Shown piece by piece: positions 31,987 to 41,612 of a stretch of DNA of 64,000 nt. This stretch comes from Aquabacter sp. L1I39. Its GTDB lineage: Bacteria; Pseudomonadota; Alphaproteobacteria; Rhizobiales; Xanthobacteraceae. Position 1 is the stretch's first letter. Every line of letters starts with the position of its first letter. Under the pieces are notes generated by a model. That model did no database searches. It was not told where the DNA came from and was given only the letters and a program-made list of their open reading frames with translations. The translations under genes and the position numbers were made by a program. The stretch lies in assembly GCF_017742835.1 (NCBI RefSeq), contig NZ_CP072392.1, forward strand, positions 4,549,597-4,613,596, read 5' to 3'.

Positions 31987-32116
31987 ACGGGAACGAAAAT
32001 CGGGCCAATATCGGCAAAGCGCCATAAACGTCAGAAATCGCCTAAGTCGTTGATATAGAACAGGATAGATGCGAGGCGAAAAGAGCCGATATGTCAGCAA
32101 ATGGCGCCGGAACTGA

Positions 32117-32163
32117 AATCGCACTGCAGAGGTCAGGGGTTCGATTCCCCTCGGCTCCACCAA
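32117..32163 (+). repeat. attR core (47-bp direct repeat of the tRNA-Ala 3' part)
   Basis: The segment is identical to 14494-14540 over 47 bp; flanking bases differ on both sides. It contains only the anticodon-loop to CCA part of tRNA-Ala and is not a functional tRNA. It marks the right end of the element; the host sequence 32164-32390 that follows shows no gene. Confidence 0.95.
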
Positions 32164-32390
32164 CCCGGTCTTCCTGCAGAATTGAATGTCGTCCACCTTC
32201 GGACGCGGTGTGCCATGGTCCCGGCGCGCTCAGATGCCGCCTTTATCCTCCGTCAATAGACCAGGGGCAGTTGTGGGATCGGATCTGACCTTAGGGCATG
32301 CATATCGCCGCGCGTGACGCGCCTGCCGGCCCTTGATAGCTTGGACTGAACAGTCCCGTTTCGACTGCGGTCAAACACCGGGGTGGGGTC

Positions 32391-33827
32391 ATGGCATCGA
32401 AGCAGGGCTTCAAGACGCTTGTGGCCCCCAATATCTTCGACGCCTACGTCAATCCCAATCTTCTCCTCTATCTCGTCGCCAGCAACCTGCTGTCAGCGTC
32501 CACCTGGGAGTTCGCCGAGAAGATCCGGGCGCGCGTTGCAAACGCGAATGGGGGCGGCGCGCGCCCGATCCGGCGCTCCATCGAGGAAATCCAGAAGGTG
32601 CTGGATCGCAGCTTCCGGCACCTCCATGTGACGCAAGTGGCTGAGCTTTACGGCGAGCTCGATCTTGCTGCCGAGCGCGCGCGGCTCGGGCCGGCATGTG
32701 TTGATCTCGCGCTCGGCCAGATCCTGTCCACATTCGAGGCGCGCATCCGGTCCGGCGCCATACCCGCCGCAGGGCTTCAGCCGGCCATCGACCGGATGGC
32801 TGCGAGCCGGTTTCCAGCATACAGCTACGGGAATATCGACCTCATACGCGCCAAGAGGACCCTGTTGGGGTCCTCGCACGCCTCGGTGCGGGGCGTGACC
32901 TCTTGCGTTGATGAGACAGCCATATTCGCCGCCCTTGCCATGACGCTCCAGAAGGGATCGGTGGCGAACGTCATTGCCTTGAGCAGCCCGTCGCACACTT
33001 CTGCCTTTGGCTGGACCAGCGAAGGTGAGCCATGGTGGTTCTATGGAAAGAACAGGATCTACTTCGCCGACGGGTGGCGGACAGCGGTGTCGCAGGCACA
33101 GGAGGGAGGGGCGCAGGAGGTGTTCGATGCGTGCCTTGGCGACCTCAACCGCATCACCTCGGTGGCCGGCACGTTTGATCTGGAAACCGGGCAGACCAGC
33201 CTTCCGGACGCCCATATCGACGAGATCGCCACGCAGATGGACGCCTTTTTCGGCGTGCGGCTGAGGCAACTGGATGCCGCCTTGTCCAGGCCACGCCTCT
33301 CCTGCGCGGAGGATCCTCTGGCGGATTGCCTCAGGGAGCTCCTGGGCGCACCCTCCTTGGATGCGGCGGAAGAAATCCTGGCCGCGGCCGATGACGAGGC
33401 CTCCCAAGGCGTGCTCTATGCCTACCGGTCCCTGCTGGTGAAAGACCTTCATCCCTATCTGGAGGCCGCGCGGGAGCAGCCGAAGTGCAGGCAATTGGGG
33501 CTCATTCTCTCGAGCCCCGCGGACGCGCTGTCCGTGATCGCCTCCATGGACGGGGCCGCCTCGATCTTTGGCAGCCGGGACCGCATTGCCATGCCGGACG
33601 AGACGCTTCTGTTCCGCGCGGGGACCGACCGGGACAAGGCGCTCCTGCTGCATGTCCTGCTTGAACATCTAGCGCCGCGCGCGGGCATGTCCGGCGCGGT
33701 GGAGACAGCCTTTGGGGCCACAAGGAGCTTCGTGAGGATCGGCGAATGCCTTTTCGATGCCGGGGCGGGCAAACCTGTGTCCGAGACCTCCGAACCGATT
33801 CTGTTTCGGTTCGGGGGCGAGCTTTAG
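32391..33827 (+). CDS. Unknown 478-aa protein with a transglutaminase-like Cys-His pattern
   Basis: No family is recognised with confidence. The protein is soluble, with no signal peptide or membrane helix. The N-terminal 170 residues are helical. The centre has GVTSCVDETAIFAALAMTLQ (Cys172), then IALSSPSHTSAFGWTSEGEP (His202), then WWFYGKNRIYFADGW (Asp227). A Cys at the start of a helix, a His about 30 residues later in a strand and a Trp/Asp segment is how transglutaminase-like or papain-like folds look, so a thiol hydrolase or transferase is possible. The C-terminal 200 residues are helical. The gene lies 228 bp right of attR and is probably host DNA. Confidence 0.6.
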   Translation: MASKQGFKTLVAPNIFDAYVNPNLLLYLVASNLLSASTWEFAEKIRARVANANGGGARPIRRSIEEIQKVLDRSFRHLHVTQVAELYGELDLAAERARLGPACVDLALGQILSTFEARIRSGAIPAAGLQPAIDRMAASRFPAYSYGNIDLIRAKRTLLGSSHASVRGVTSCVDETAIFAALAMTLQKGSVANVIALSSPSHTSAFGWTSEGEPWWFYGKNRIYFADGWRTAVSQAQEGGAQEVFDACLGDLNRITSVAGTFDLETGQTSLPDAHIDEIATQMDAFFGVRLRQLDAALSRPRLSCAEDPLADCLRELLGAPSLDAAEEILAAADDEASQGVLYAYRSLLVKDLHPYLEAAREQPKCRQLGLILSSPADALSVIASMDGAASIFGSRDRIAMPDETLLFRAGTDRDKALLLHVLLEHLAPRAGMSGAVETAFGATRSFVRIGECLFDAGAGKPVSETSEPILFRFGGEL

Positions 33828-33880
33828 GGGCCATATGCGCGTGATCGCGCCGCCCTGTCCGTCATCGTGATCACGCGCCT

Positions 33881-34495
33881 ATGCCGGATGTTTCGGTGTG
33901 GTATTATGGTGTGAGTGTGGCGGGGGCGGTGAACTTGGAAAATCGAGGTGGTGGGCAATTGGCTCGGGTTGCGTTCGAGCGCGTGGATCTCGGGGTATGC
34001 GAACAGCGGGATGAGATCCTCGATATTTCGATGGCGTATTTTCAGTGGATGAATGATGAAATCATCGCACGCTGCAAATTCTCGATCCCAGATATCGTGG
34101 GAATGAGCCTCGATACATATGTTTCCTATACAACCGACATCGGTCGCCGCATTGGGCCGAATGAAGGCGGAGTTTATGTCCGGCGGGATGATGCTGGGCA
34201 GATCATGGCCATGGGCGGCATTCGGCGGCTTCCCGATGGTGCGGCGGAAATCGTTCGCATCTTCACCCGTCCGCAGTTTCGCGGCATGGGGCTTGGCACC
34301 CAGGCAGTGGATCATCTTCTCACCGAAGCGCGCCAGCTTGGCTACGGGATGGTCCGGCTTGATACCGGCGTCTTCATGACGTCCGCCCACAAGATCTATC
34401 ATGCTGCGGGCTTCCAACTGTGCGAGCCCTATGCCGGGGCGGAGCCGCCGGAGCGGCTTCTTCCGTACTGGCTCTACCTGCAGCGCAGCCTCTGA
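33881..34495 (+). CDS. GNAT-family N-acetyltransferase
   Basis: This protein of up to 204 residues carries the acetyl-CoA-binding motif A near the C-terminal half: VRIFTRPQFRGMGLGTQAVD (the Q/RxxGxG/A loop is RGMGLG) with HKIYHAAGFQLCEPY as motif B. It should transfer an acetyl group from acetyl-CoA to an amine; the substrate is unknown. The start at 33881 lacks a clear ribosome site, and GTG codons at 33914 or 33926 are possible. It lies 53 bp after the unknown Cys-His gene and may be cotranscribed with it. It is followed by palindromic repeat R2. Confidence 0.75.
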   Translation: MPDVSVWYYGVSVAGAVNLENRGGGQLARVAFERVDLGVCEQRDEILDISMAYFQWMNDEIIARCKFSIPDIVGMSLDTYVSYTTDIGRRIGPNEGGVYVRRDDAGQIMAMGGIRRLPDGAAEIVRIFTRPQFRGMGLGTQAVDHLLTEARQLGYGMVRLDTGVFMTSAHKIYHAAGFQLCEPYAGAEPPERLLPYWLYLQRSL

Positions 34496-34528
34496 TCTCA
34501 AGCCGGAAGACTGCCCCTGCACTTGCGG

Positions 34529-34646
34529 CTAGAGCATGCGCCAATCAGATGGCATCGCCATCTGATTGGATCACGCATTCTCTATCAATGGGTTAGAGGG
34601 CGATTCACCCATCAGATTGATTCAATCTGATGGGATCGCGCTCTAG
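34529..34646. repeat. Dispersed palindromic repeat, copy R2 (double palindrome)
   Basis: The 118-bp unit has ends CTAGAGC (34529-34535) and GCTCTAG (34640-34646). Inside are palindrome A at 34541-34569 (13-bp arms CCAATCAGATGGC/GCCATCTGATTGG) and palindrome B at 34608-34634 (arms CCCATCAGATTGA/TCAATCTGATGGG). The right half, read on the minus strand, matches the left half of R3 (41609 onward), so the two units lie inverted around the autotransporter gene. Confidence 0.85.
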
Positions 34647-35135
34647 TGAGCCGGCCAAGCGCTCATCTGCGACCGCCCCAGGCTGAAGGCGGACCGATGG
34701 CCGGTCGGAGGTCGTCACCCGCTTGCGACGCCTCCATCGCGGATCGGCATTTTGTCGTTCGTCGCTGAGAGGCGCGGGCCTGAAATTCTCACGGCCGGCG
34801 GGCGAGTAAAAATCAACGCATCATGTCAATAATGTCTTTCTTTTATACAGTGAAATCATGAATTAGTCGTGTCCTTTTGGGAATTATATAGAATTTCTTT
34901 CGATTCCCGAGGAGGGTTTTATACTTTGTATTTTCGAGGTTGGTGGAGGGTGTGTTTCTTATTCGACTAGAATATTATTCTCAAATGACATGAAAGAGTA
35001 TGTAATAAATATAGTGTTTACACAAATTGGTAGCATGTTAATGAGTAGAGGATCGATCAATATGCTGCAAGATTTTGAAAGCAATCCTTTTGATTGCCGT
35101 GGCTCGATGTGCGGCGGAGCGTGGTGGGGGATCCG
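34647..35135. other. AT-rich intergenic region upstream of the autotransporter
   Basis: The stretch 34810-35095 is markedly AT-rich against the GC-rich surroundings, with runs such as TTTTATACTTTGTATTTTCG. It probably holds the autotransporter promoter; no single -35/-10 pair is compelling. A short frame at 34990-35187 overlaps the autotransporter start and is not accepted as a gene. Confidence 0.45.
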
Positions 35136-38100
35136 ATGCATCTGCGTAAGGCGCTTCTTTCGGGGGTCAGCGTTACCCCACTCCTGATGGCCGGCCTGTG
35201 GCTCACGACGGCGCCCGGCGTGGCGCAGGAGATGTCCCTTTACAAGGTGGAGAAGGGGGCGGACGGCAAGGACTGGTATTGGCAGCCACGCCCCGGGGGA
35301 AGTGGAAGCGATCCGGTCGATTCAACCCCGGGCGCTCCGGCCGGCGACGTGCGGGTCAGCGCGACGGTCGCGAATACCGCTTCCCCTGCCAAGTCCACGA
35401 TTGTGGAAGTGGGGTCTGTCGGAGGAAAGGGCACGGTGGGCGAGCTGTTTTCCGCCGGCGGCATTTCCGGCTCTCAGTTCTACTACACGCCGGGCAAGGA
35501 TGGCGGCTCGGCCGGCAATGTCGCCTTGACCCTGAGCGGATCTGTTGTCGGCAACGCAAGCCTGGCATCGGACACGGCGCTGCTCTCCATCTATTCGCTG
35601 GGCGGCGACGGGTATGTTGGCCGCGACGGACCCTCGGGTCCTGGCGCGCCAGGCAAGGGCGGTTCGGCCGGGACCGTGCAACTGGACCTTCGGGCAACGC
35701 TTTCGACCACGGGGGATCATTTCGGTGGCGTCTGGGCGAGGTCCCAGGGGGGGCAGACCGGCAAGAATGTTCCCGATGCCTGGGCCATCGGCGTGTCCCG
35801 TGCCAATGCCGGCCTCTATCCCGGCGCGAACGGCAATGACGTCACCGTCAGCCTGAGCAAGGGCGCCGGTGTCTCCACGCAGGGGGCGTACGCGCCGGGT
35901 GTCGTTGCGGAGTCCATTGGTGGTGCCGGCCTTGATGGTGGCAGCTACAGGAACATTCTGCCGGGCGCCGGTCGGGGTGGTGCCATCTCCTTCGTCAATA
36001 ACGGCAAGGTGGTCACGGACGGAGCAACGTCCACCGGTGTGCTTCTGCAGTCGGTGGGTGGGCGCGGCGGCCGGCAGGTCGCGCAGGCGCCGTCCGGCGA
36101 CTATACCGGGGAATCCGGGGGCGGAGCGGGCGGCGATGCCGGCAATGGCGGCGCCATCACGGCTCTTCAGGCCGGCTCGATCGAGACCAGGAAGGACTAT
36201 TCCTTCGGCATTGCCGCCATGTCCATGGGGGGCGTCGGCGGCGACGGCGCAAGGGCGACGGGCGGGCGGCCCGGCGGCAATGGCGGCGCGGCGGGCAATG
36301 GCGGCAGTGTGACGCTCCAACAGACGGGCACGATCACCACGCGTGGCGAGGGCTCCATCGCTCTGCTCGCCCAAAGCCTCGGCGGGGGAGGGGCGGTGGA
36401 CGCCTTTCAGCGCGCGGACATCACCCCTGGCGCGGTCAAGGGCGGTGGTGCGGGCGGTGGCAGTTCGTCCGCCTTCTGGCCTGCCGGCGCGGGCGGAACG
36501 GGCGGCGCGGGTGGCAATGGCGGGACCGTGTCCGTGGTGAATGACGGCACGGTGTCGACCTATGGCGATTCTGCCATCGGCGTGCTGCTCCAGAGCGTCG
36601 GTGGCGGTGGCGGCGCCGGGGGCGGCTCCAAAAGCGTGTTCAGTATTCTCCTGGGCACCGCGGCCGGCGGCAATGGCGGTGGCGGCGGCGATGGCGGCCT
36701 GGTCGAGATGGGCGCCTCATCCTGGAAGGCCCTGCATGGCGGCCTTCAGCCCTCCATCACCACCAATGGCAATTCCGCCAGCGCCATCGTCGCGCAGAGC
36801 ATCGGGGGGGGCGGCGGATCCGGAGGCGCGGCGCAGGCAGGCTCTGCGGGCCTCATCTTGTCGCTGTCCTATGCCGTTGGCGGCGCGGGCGGCAAGGGCG
36901 GGAAGGGTGGCTCTGTCGTTGTGGACAACACGTCCAACATCATGACGTACGGGAAGGATTCCCACGGCATTGAGGCGCGCAGCGTCGGCGGCGGCGGCGG
37001 CCGCGCGGGAGATGCCTCAGCGCAGGCGGCGGCGGCCTCTCCCCCGTCGACCCCCTCCTTTAGCGTTAGCTATTCCGTGGGCGGAAGCGGCGGCGACGGT
37101 GGGGCCGGTGGTTCTGTTTCCGTCGACAACCACGCGATCATAACCACGACGGGGGAGAAGTCGTACGGCATCCTCGGCACCAGCATTGGCGGCGGCGGTG
37201 GAAGTGCGGGCGGGGCGTCGAGCCTGTCCGATGTGGCTGGCATGTTCAAGAATCTCACGGCCTCAGTCGGGTTGGGCGGAAGTGGTGGCGGAGGTGGCCA
37301 TGGCGACCTCGTCAGCATCGTGAACGAGAATTCAGTGGAAACGAAAGGCGCCTTCTCAACAGGCATCATGGCCGTCAGCATCGGTGGTGGAGGCGGGGAT
37401 GGAGGCTCAGGAAGCGCGTCCGCCAACAAAGGCATTTCGACCGACAATCCCATCGCTTCTGTATGGTCGGAAGCCCTGCCCGTGGCGGACACCTTGGCCT
37501 TGAAGTTTGCCGTGGGCGGCTCAGGAGGCAGTGGTGGCGACGGCGGCCTGGTGATCGTGAACAATTTGGGATCGGTGCGGACCTCAGCCAACGAGGCGAA
37601 GGGAATCGTGGCGCAATCCATCGGGGGCGGTGGGGGCAATGCCGGCGGCTATCTCAGCAATGCGACCGGAGAGTATTCCGGCAGCCTCACGATCGGTGGA
37701 TCGGGGGGCGGCGGCGGTGCGGGTGGAAAGGTCTCGGTCGCGAACGCCGCCGACGCCCTGGTGAAGACCACAGGCGATGGATCGGCTGCCATCTTCGTCC
37801 AGAGCATCGGCGGTGGCGGTGGCGTTGGCGGCTCTATGTCGGGCTCAAAGAAAAGCGGCTCGGTTCCAGGCTCGGTCGAGGCCGCGACGGATGCGGTCGT
37901 CAAACTCGCGGACGAGATTTTCAAGATCAACAAGGCTGTGGTCGCTAAGGCTCCGGACTTGGGTTTGGACCTTGCTTTCTTCGAGAAGAAGGGCTCTGAA
38001 CAAGAAAAAATAAAGAATGCCAAGGCGGTTCTCGATTTATTCAAAACTGGATGGAGTGTCATTAAAGATGACATAAAAAAGAACGAGGAAATCAGAAACA

Positions 38101-41100
38101 AGAACAAGGAACGTGTTGCCAGTGGGCTTCCGCCCATTCCGGAAATTGAAATGCCGGAAACGTTGGCGAGGGCGTTCTATGAAGCCGTGAAGGCCGACCT
38201 GCTCGACACCTTGAAGGAACAATTCACGGATGCGTTGAAGGACGGAATTAAAGAGCTGGTGGGCAAGGCGCCGGACGGAACGAAAAACCCAGTTTCCATC
38301 AACGTCAGCATAGGCGCCAGCGGTGGCTCGGGCGGGGCGGGCGGCGATGTGGACATTCGCAATGCCGGCCTGCTCACAACCGCCGGAAATATGTCCTATG
38401 GCATATTCTCGCAGAGCATCGGCGGTGGTGGTGGCGCGGGGGGCGGCGGCACGACCAACGGGTCCAACCTCTACAATATCGGCGTGTCCGTCGGAGGAAG
38501 CGGTGGGGCAGGGGGCGCCGGTGGGGCGGTCCTCGTCGCCAATTCCGGAACGGTGCTGACGCAAGGGGGCGGGTCATTCGGCATCATGGCCCAGTCCATT
38601 GGCGGTGGCGGCGGTGTCGGCGGGGGGGCTTCGAACACCGATGCGGTGGCCTCGGTGTCCGCGGCCGTCAATGTGGGCGGCAAGACGGCATCGCCGTCCA
38701 ACGGGGGAAGCGTGACCGTCAACAACACCGGTCTCATCTCTACAGCCGGCCAGGAGGCCCACGGCATCGTCGCGCAGAGCATCGGTGGTGGTGGCGGCGC
38801 GTATTTCCTGGACCGGAAGTCGCCCGTCTCCGCCGATCTGCTTGTGACGTCGCAGCAGGCATACGATGCGCTGCTGATCGCCAATGAACTGCTTAAGGAT
38901 TTCGGGCTCGGGGGCATTGGCACGTTCAGCGATGCCACGCGATCGGGAACCTCGCTCCTTCCTCCGTTCGTGGCGTTCGTGAATATTGGCGGCAGGACCC
39001 GCGAGGGAGAAGAGAAGAGCGGAACGAGCGGCGGCGCCGGTGGCGCGGTGGTCGTGCACCAGTCGGGCGTGATCGAGACTTCGGGCCTAGGCGCCTTTGG
39101 CATTCTCGCCCAGTCCATCGGTGGTGGCGGCGGCTTTGGAGCCCACGCGCTGCCGGCATCGGACCTGGTTCGCAACACCACTCTGGGAGGAACCGCGGGG
39201 ACAAAGGGGGATGGTGGCTCCGTGCTGGTGGAACTGGCCAACAATGCCGCCATCCGGACGTCTGGCGCCGGGGCCACGGGCGTGTTCGCGCAATCGATCG
39301 GCGGCGGTGGCGGCTATGCTGGGGCAGGGCAGGGAACCGTCACCCTGACCAAGCCCACTGAGACCGTGAGGGTGATAACAATCCCGGGAAGTCCATTTGA
39401 TGAATTTCCCCGAGACGTATACGTCACTGAAAAGCACGGTGTTTCCGGCAATGGCGGGTCCGTCAACATCCAGTCTGCGAACGACGTCCCCTGGGGGCAG
39501 TTCTCCATAGCCACCACTGGAGAGCGCGCGCACGGCATTTTCGCGCAGAGTATTGGGGCGGGCGGTGGCGCGTGGTTCAACCTGGATGGCGGCAATCTTC
39601 CGCTCTCCAATGCCAGCGCCAGTCGGGATGCTCTGATGCAGGGCGCCGGCGGAAATATTCGCATCGATACACGGGGGACGATTTCCGCCACCGGCAAGGA
39701 CTCCTACGCCATTTTCACCCAGTCCGGCGTCCAGAAGGATGACGGCTCGATTGACCGGACGCGGGAAATTCGCACCGACAAGTCCGACTATGCCACGGCG
39801 ATCTACCACAAGGGCACGCTGTGGGGCGGTTCCGGCTCGGGCGCGGCCATCCGCATCGATGGCGGACACCGCAACTATGTGCGGCTCGAAGCCATGGACG
39901 CTGAGAGCGTGGTGGGTGCCTTTTCCGGAAAGGCCATCATCGGATCCTTCGGCACGGACATCGTCGACAATTACTCGCGGGTGATCGGTGACGTCGATCT
40001 CGGCGGCGCCATGGCCGACGGCAACGCGTTCCGTAACCGTGCGGGTGGCACCTACCAGAGCCTTGCCGGCACCGGAAGCGTCCAGCTCGGGGTCGGAGGT
40101 GAATTCGTAAATGACGGCATCCTGAATATCGGCGGCACCGGCACGTTCGGCACCCTCACCGTCCAGGGCAAGGAGTTCAGGCAGACAAACAGCGGCGCCC
40201 TCCTGGTGGATGTCACCTCGACGCCCACCCCTGGCGGGCCGAGGAGCGACCTCCTGCGCGTCCAGCCCGCCGATGGTGGGCTGGCGCCCTCGGTGATGCT
40301 GGGCGGTGGGCTCAAGGTCAATGTGATCGGCGGCCTCAAGCCGGAGGACTTCAAGGTTGTGACCACGTCCGGTTCCATTTCCGGTCCCATTTTCGCAGGG
40401 GGCGCCAACTTTGCTCCCTTCGGTTGGCAGGCTCGGGTGGAAACGCCGTCCGGTCAGGGGGCTCAGGCCCAGGATCTCTATATCCGGCCCGTGGCGAGCT
40501 TCACGTCGGTGGCCGGGGCACCCGTGACACCGACCGAGCGATCGCTGATGCGCTACCTCCAGGACGCCTGGAGCGCGCCGTCCGTCAGTGGCAGCATGGC
40601 CGATCTGTTTGGAGACTTGGCCCGGCTCACATCGGTCGAGGACTATCTGCGCGCCATCGATTCCATGAGCCAGGAGGAATCCTCCAGTTCGCTCACCACG
40701 CAAACGCTGGGCGCCCGCGCCTCGATGCATGCCGCGCTGAGCTGCCCGGTCTTCGAGGGGGCGAGCACGCTGATGCAGGAGACAGACTGCACTTGGGCCC
40801 GCATCATCGGCACCTGGACCGACCAAACCAGTTCCAGCAGCACCTCCGGCTACAATCAGAGTGCCATCACCTACAGGGTGGGTGTGCAGCGCGAGGTGAT
40901 CGACAATTGGTTCGTGGGCGCCACCGCCGGCTTCACGCAGGCCTGGCTCAACGATGCCGAGGGCCTCTCCTCCACATCGGGCAATAGCGGCGATGCCGCC
41001 TTGTCGCTGAAGCACCAGGCGGGCCCCTGGCTGTTTGCCCTCTCCGGGCATCTGGGTTTCGGCAACTACAAGACCAGCCGTATCATCGACTTGGGGACGG

Positions 41101-41612
41101 AGAGCGACACCGCGCAGGGCACGGCCAATGTGCTCACCACAGGCGGCCGCTTCCGCGCCAGCTACGAGTTCGCCTATGCAAACTGGTATCTGAAGCCCTA
41201 TGCGGACTTCGACGTGCTCTACACCTACATGCCGGCCTATCACGAGCAGGGCACCGGGGCCACGTTGGATTATTCCTCCGCCAGCCAGGTCAACTTCGCC
41301 TTCAGCCCGAACGTGGAGATTGGCGGGAGAGTGGACCTGTCGCCGAATCTGTGGCTGCGGCCCTATGGCTCGGCGGGCATGACGTTTTTCGCCAAGGACA
41401 GCATGCCCATCGGTGTCAGCTTGAGGGATGCGAGCGATGTGATCGGCAATTTCGTATCGGAAGTCACCATCCCGTCGAGCCTTGTCAATCTCTCCGCCGG
41501 CCTGCAGCTGTTCGATACCAAGGGCTACGAGGTCCGCGCCGAGTACAAGGCGGATATCGGCAACAACTATCTTTCCCAGGAATTGAGTGCCCGCTTCGCG
41601 GTTCAGTTCTAG
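35136..41612 (+). CDS. Large glycine-rich autotransporter (type Va)
   Basis: This 2158-residue surface protein starts with a signal peptide (MHLRKALLSGVSVTPLLMAG...GVAQ). A long passenger follows in which about fifteen copies of a (I/V)(A/F)(A/V)QSIGGGGGxGG-type repeat alternate with TTGxxSxGI segments, expected to form a beta-helix. Residues about 900-1050 are an unusual Lys/Glu-rich helical insertion. A linker (PTERSLMRYLQDAWSAPSVS...) leads to a C-terminal barrel of about 280 residues (from TDCTWARIIGTWTD) ending in Phe (FAVQF), as outer-membrane autotransporters do. The ATG at 35136 has GGGGG five bases upstream. The stop TAG overlaps the first bases of repeat R3. Adhesion or biofilm roles are typical of the family; none can be assigned here. 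Confidence 0.88.
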   Translation: MHLRKALLSGVSVTPLLMAGLWLTTAPGVAQEMSLYKVEKGADGKDWYWQPRPGGSGSDPVDSTPGAPAGDVRVSATVANTASPAKSTIVEVGSVGGKGTVGELFSAGGISGSQFYYTPGKDGGSAGNVALTLSGSVVGNASLASDTALLSIYSLGGDGYVGRDGPSGPGAPGKGGSAGTVQLDLRATLSTTGDHFGGVWARSQGGQTGKNVPDAWAIGVSRANAGLYPGANGNDVTVSLSKGAGVSTQGAYAPGVVAESIGGAGLDGGSYRNILPGAGRGGAISFVNNGKVVTDGATSTGVLLQSVGGRGGRQVAQAPSGDYTGESGGGAGGDAGNGGAITALQAGSIETRKDYSFGIAAMSMGGVGGDGARATGGRPGGNGGAAGNGGSVTLQQTGTITTRGEGSIALLAQSLGGGGAVDAFQRADITPGAVKGGGAGGGSSSAFWPAGAGGTGGAGGNGGTVSVVNDGTVSTYGDSAIGVLLQSVGGGGGAGGGSKSVFSILLGTAAGGNGGGGGDGGLVEMGASSWKALHGGLQPSITTNGNSASAIVAQSIGGGGGSGGAAQAGSAGLILSLSYAVGGAGGKGGKGGSVVVDNTSNIMTYGKDSHGIEARSVGGGGGRAGDASAQAAAASPPSTPSFSVSYSVGGSGGDGGAGGSVSVDNHAIITTTGEKSYGILGTSIGGGGGSAGGASSLSDVAGMFKNLTASVGLGGSGGGGGHGDLVSIVNENSVETKGAFSTGIMAVSIGGGGGDGGSGSASANKGISTDNPIASVWSEALPVADTLALKFAVGGSGGSGGDGGLVIVNNLGSVRTSANEAKGIVAQSIGGGGGNAGGYLSNATGEYSGSLTIGGSGGGGGAGGKVSVANAADALVKTTGDGSAAIFVQSIGGGGGVGGSMSGSKKSGSVPGSVEAATDAVVKLADEIFKINKAVVAKAPDLGLDLAFFEKKGSEQEKIKNAKAVLDLFKTGWSVIKDDIKKNEEIRNKNKERVASGLPPIPEIEMPETLARAFYEAVKADLLDTLKEQFTDALKDGIKELVGKAPDGTKNPVSINVSIGASGGSGGAGGDVDIRNAGLLTTAGNMSYGIFSQSIGGGGGAGGGGTTNGSNLYNIGVSVGGSGGAGGAGGAVLVANSGTVLTQGGGSFGIMAQSIGGGGGVGGGASNTDAVASVSAAVNVGGKTASPSNGGSVTVNNTGLISTAGQEAHGIVAQSIGGGGGAYFLDRKSPVSADLLVTSQQAYDALLIANELLKDFGLGGIGTFSDATRSGTSLLPPFVAFVNIGGRTREGEEKSGTSGGAGGAVVVHQSGVIETSGLGAFGILAQSIGGGGGFGAHALPASDLVRNTTLGGTAGTKGDGGSVLVELANNAAIRTSGAGATGVFAQSIGGGGGYAGAGQGTVTLTKPTETVRVITIPGSPFDEFPRDVYVTEKHGVSGNGGSVNIQSANDVPWGQFSIATTGERAHGIFAQSIGAGGGAWFNLDGGNLPLSNASASRDALMQGAGGNIRIDTRGTISATGKDSYAIFTQSGVQKDDGSIDRTREIRTDKSDYATAIYHKGTLWGGSGSGAAIRIDGGHRNYVRLEAMDAESVVGAFSGKAIIGSFGTDIVDNYSRVIGDVDLGGAMADGNAFRNRAGGTYQSLAGTGSVQLGVGGEFVNDGILNIGGTGTFGTLTVQGKEFRQTNSGALLVDVTSTPTPGGPRSDLLRVQPADGGLAPSVMLGGGLKVNVIGGLKPEDFKVVTTSGSISGPIFAGGANFAPFGWQARVETPSGQGAQAQDLYIRPVASFTSVAGAPVTPTERSLMRYLQDAWSAPSVSGSMADLFGDLARLTSVEDYLRAIDSMSQEESSSSLTTQTLGARASMHAALSCPVFEGASTLMQETDCTWARIIGTWTDQTSSSSTSGYNQSAITYRVGVQREVIDNWFVGATAGFTQAWLNDAEGLSSTSGNSGDAALSLKHQAGPWLFALSGHLGFGNYKTSRIIDLGTESDTAQGTANVLTTGGRFRASYEFAYANWYLKPYADFDVLYTYMPAYHEQGTGATLDYSSASQVNFAFSPNVEIGGRVDLSPNLWLRPYGSAGMTFFAKDSMPIGVSLRDASDVIGNFVSEVTIPSSLVNLSAGLQLFDTKGYEVRAEYKADIGNNYLSQELSARFAVQF

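Larger units (their letters stand above)
14494..32163. mobile_element. Integrated phage-like element (17.7 kb) at tRNA-Ala
   Basis: The element is bounded by 47-bp perfect direct repeats of the tRNA-Ala 3' end and has a tyrosine integrase near the right end. It encodes a MerR-like and an AlpA-like regulator, a RepA-like helicase, an XRE repressor, and HK97-type portal, fused protease-capsid, connector, adaptor, HK97gp10-like, tail terminator, tail tube, tail chaperone, terminase small and large subunits and tape measure. No lysis cassette, baseplate or hub, tail fibre or late tail genes are visible, and it is about half the size of a self-sufficient siphophage. It is therefore a truncated prophage, a phage satellite or a transfer-agent-like derivative. 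Confidence 0.92.

Noticed and set aside
32117..32192. Possible second tRNA-Ala gene
   Set aside because: Only the anticodon-loop to CCA part is present; the acceptor 5' strand and D arm are missing, so this is the attR copy.
34990..35187. Small frame (65 codons) in the AT-rich leader of the autotransporter
   Set aside because: It overlaps the autotransporter start, lacks a ribosome site and gives no recognisable product. A leader peptide cannot be excluded, but nothing supports it.
35400..39600. Glycine-codon repeats as a possible CRISPR or satellite array
   Set aside because: Repeats keep the reading frame, vary in length and encode the SIGGGGG passenger motif; there are no regular spacers.
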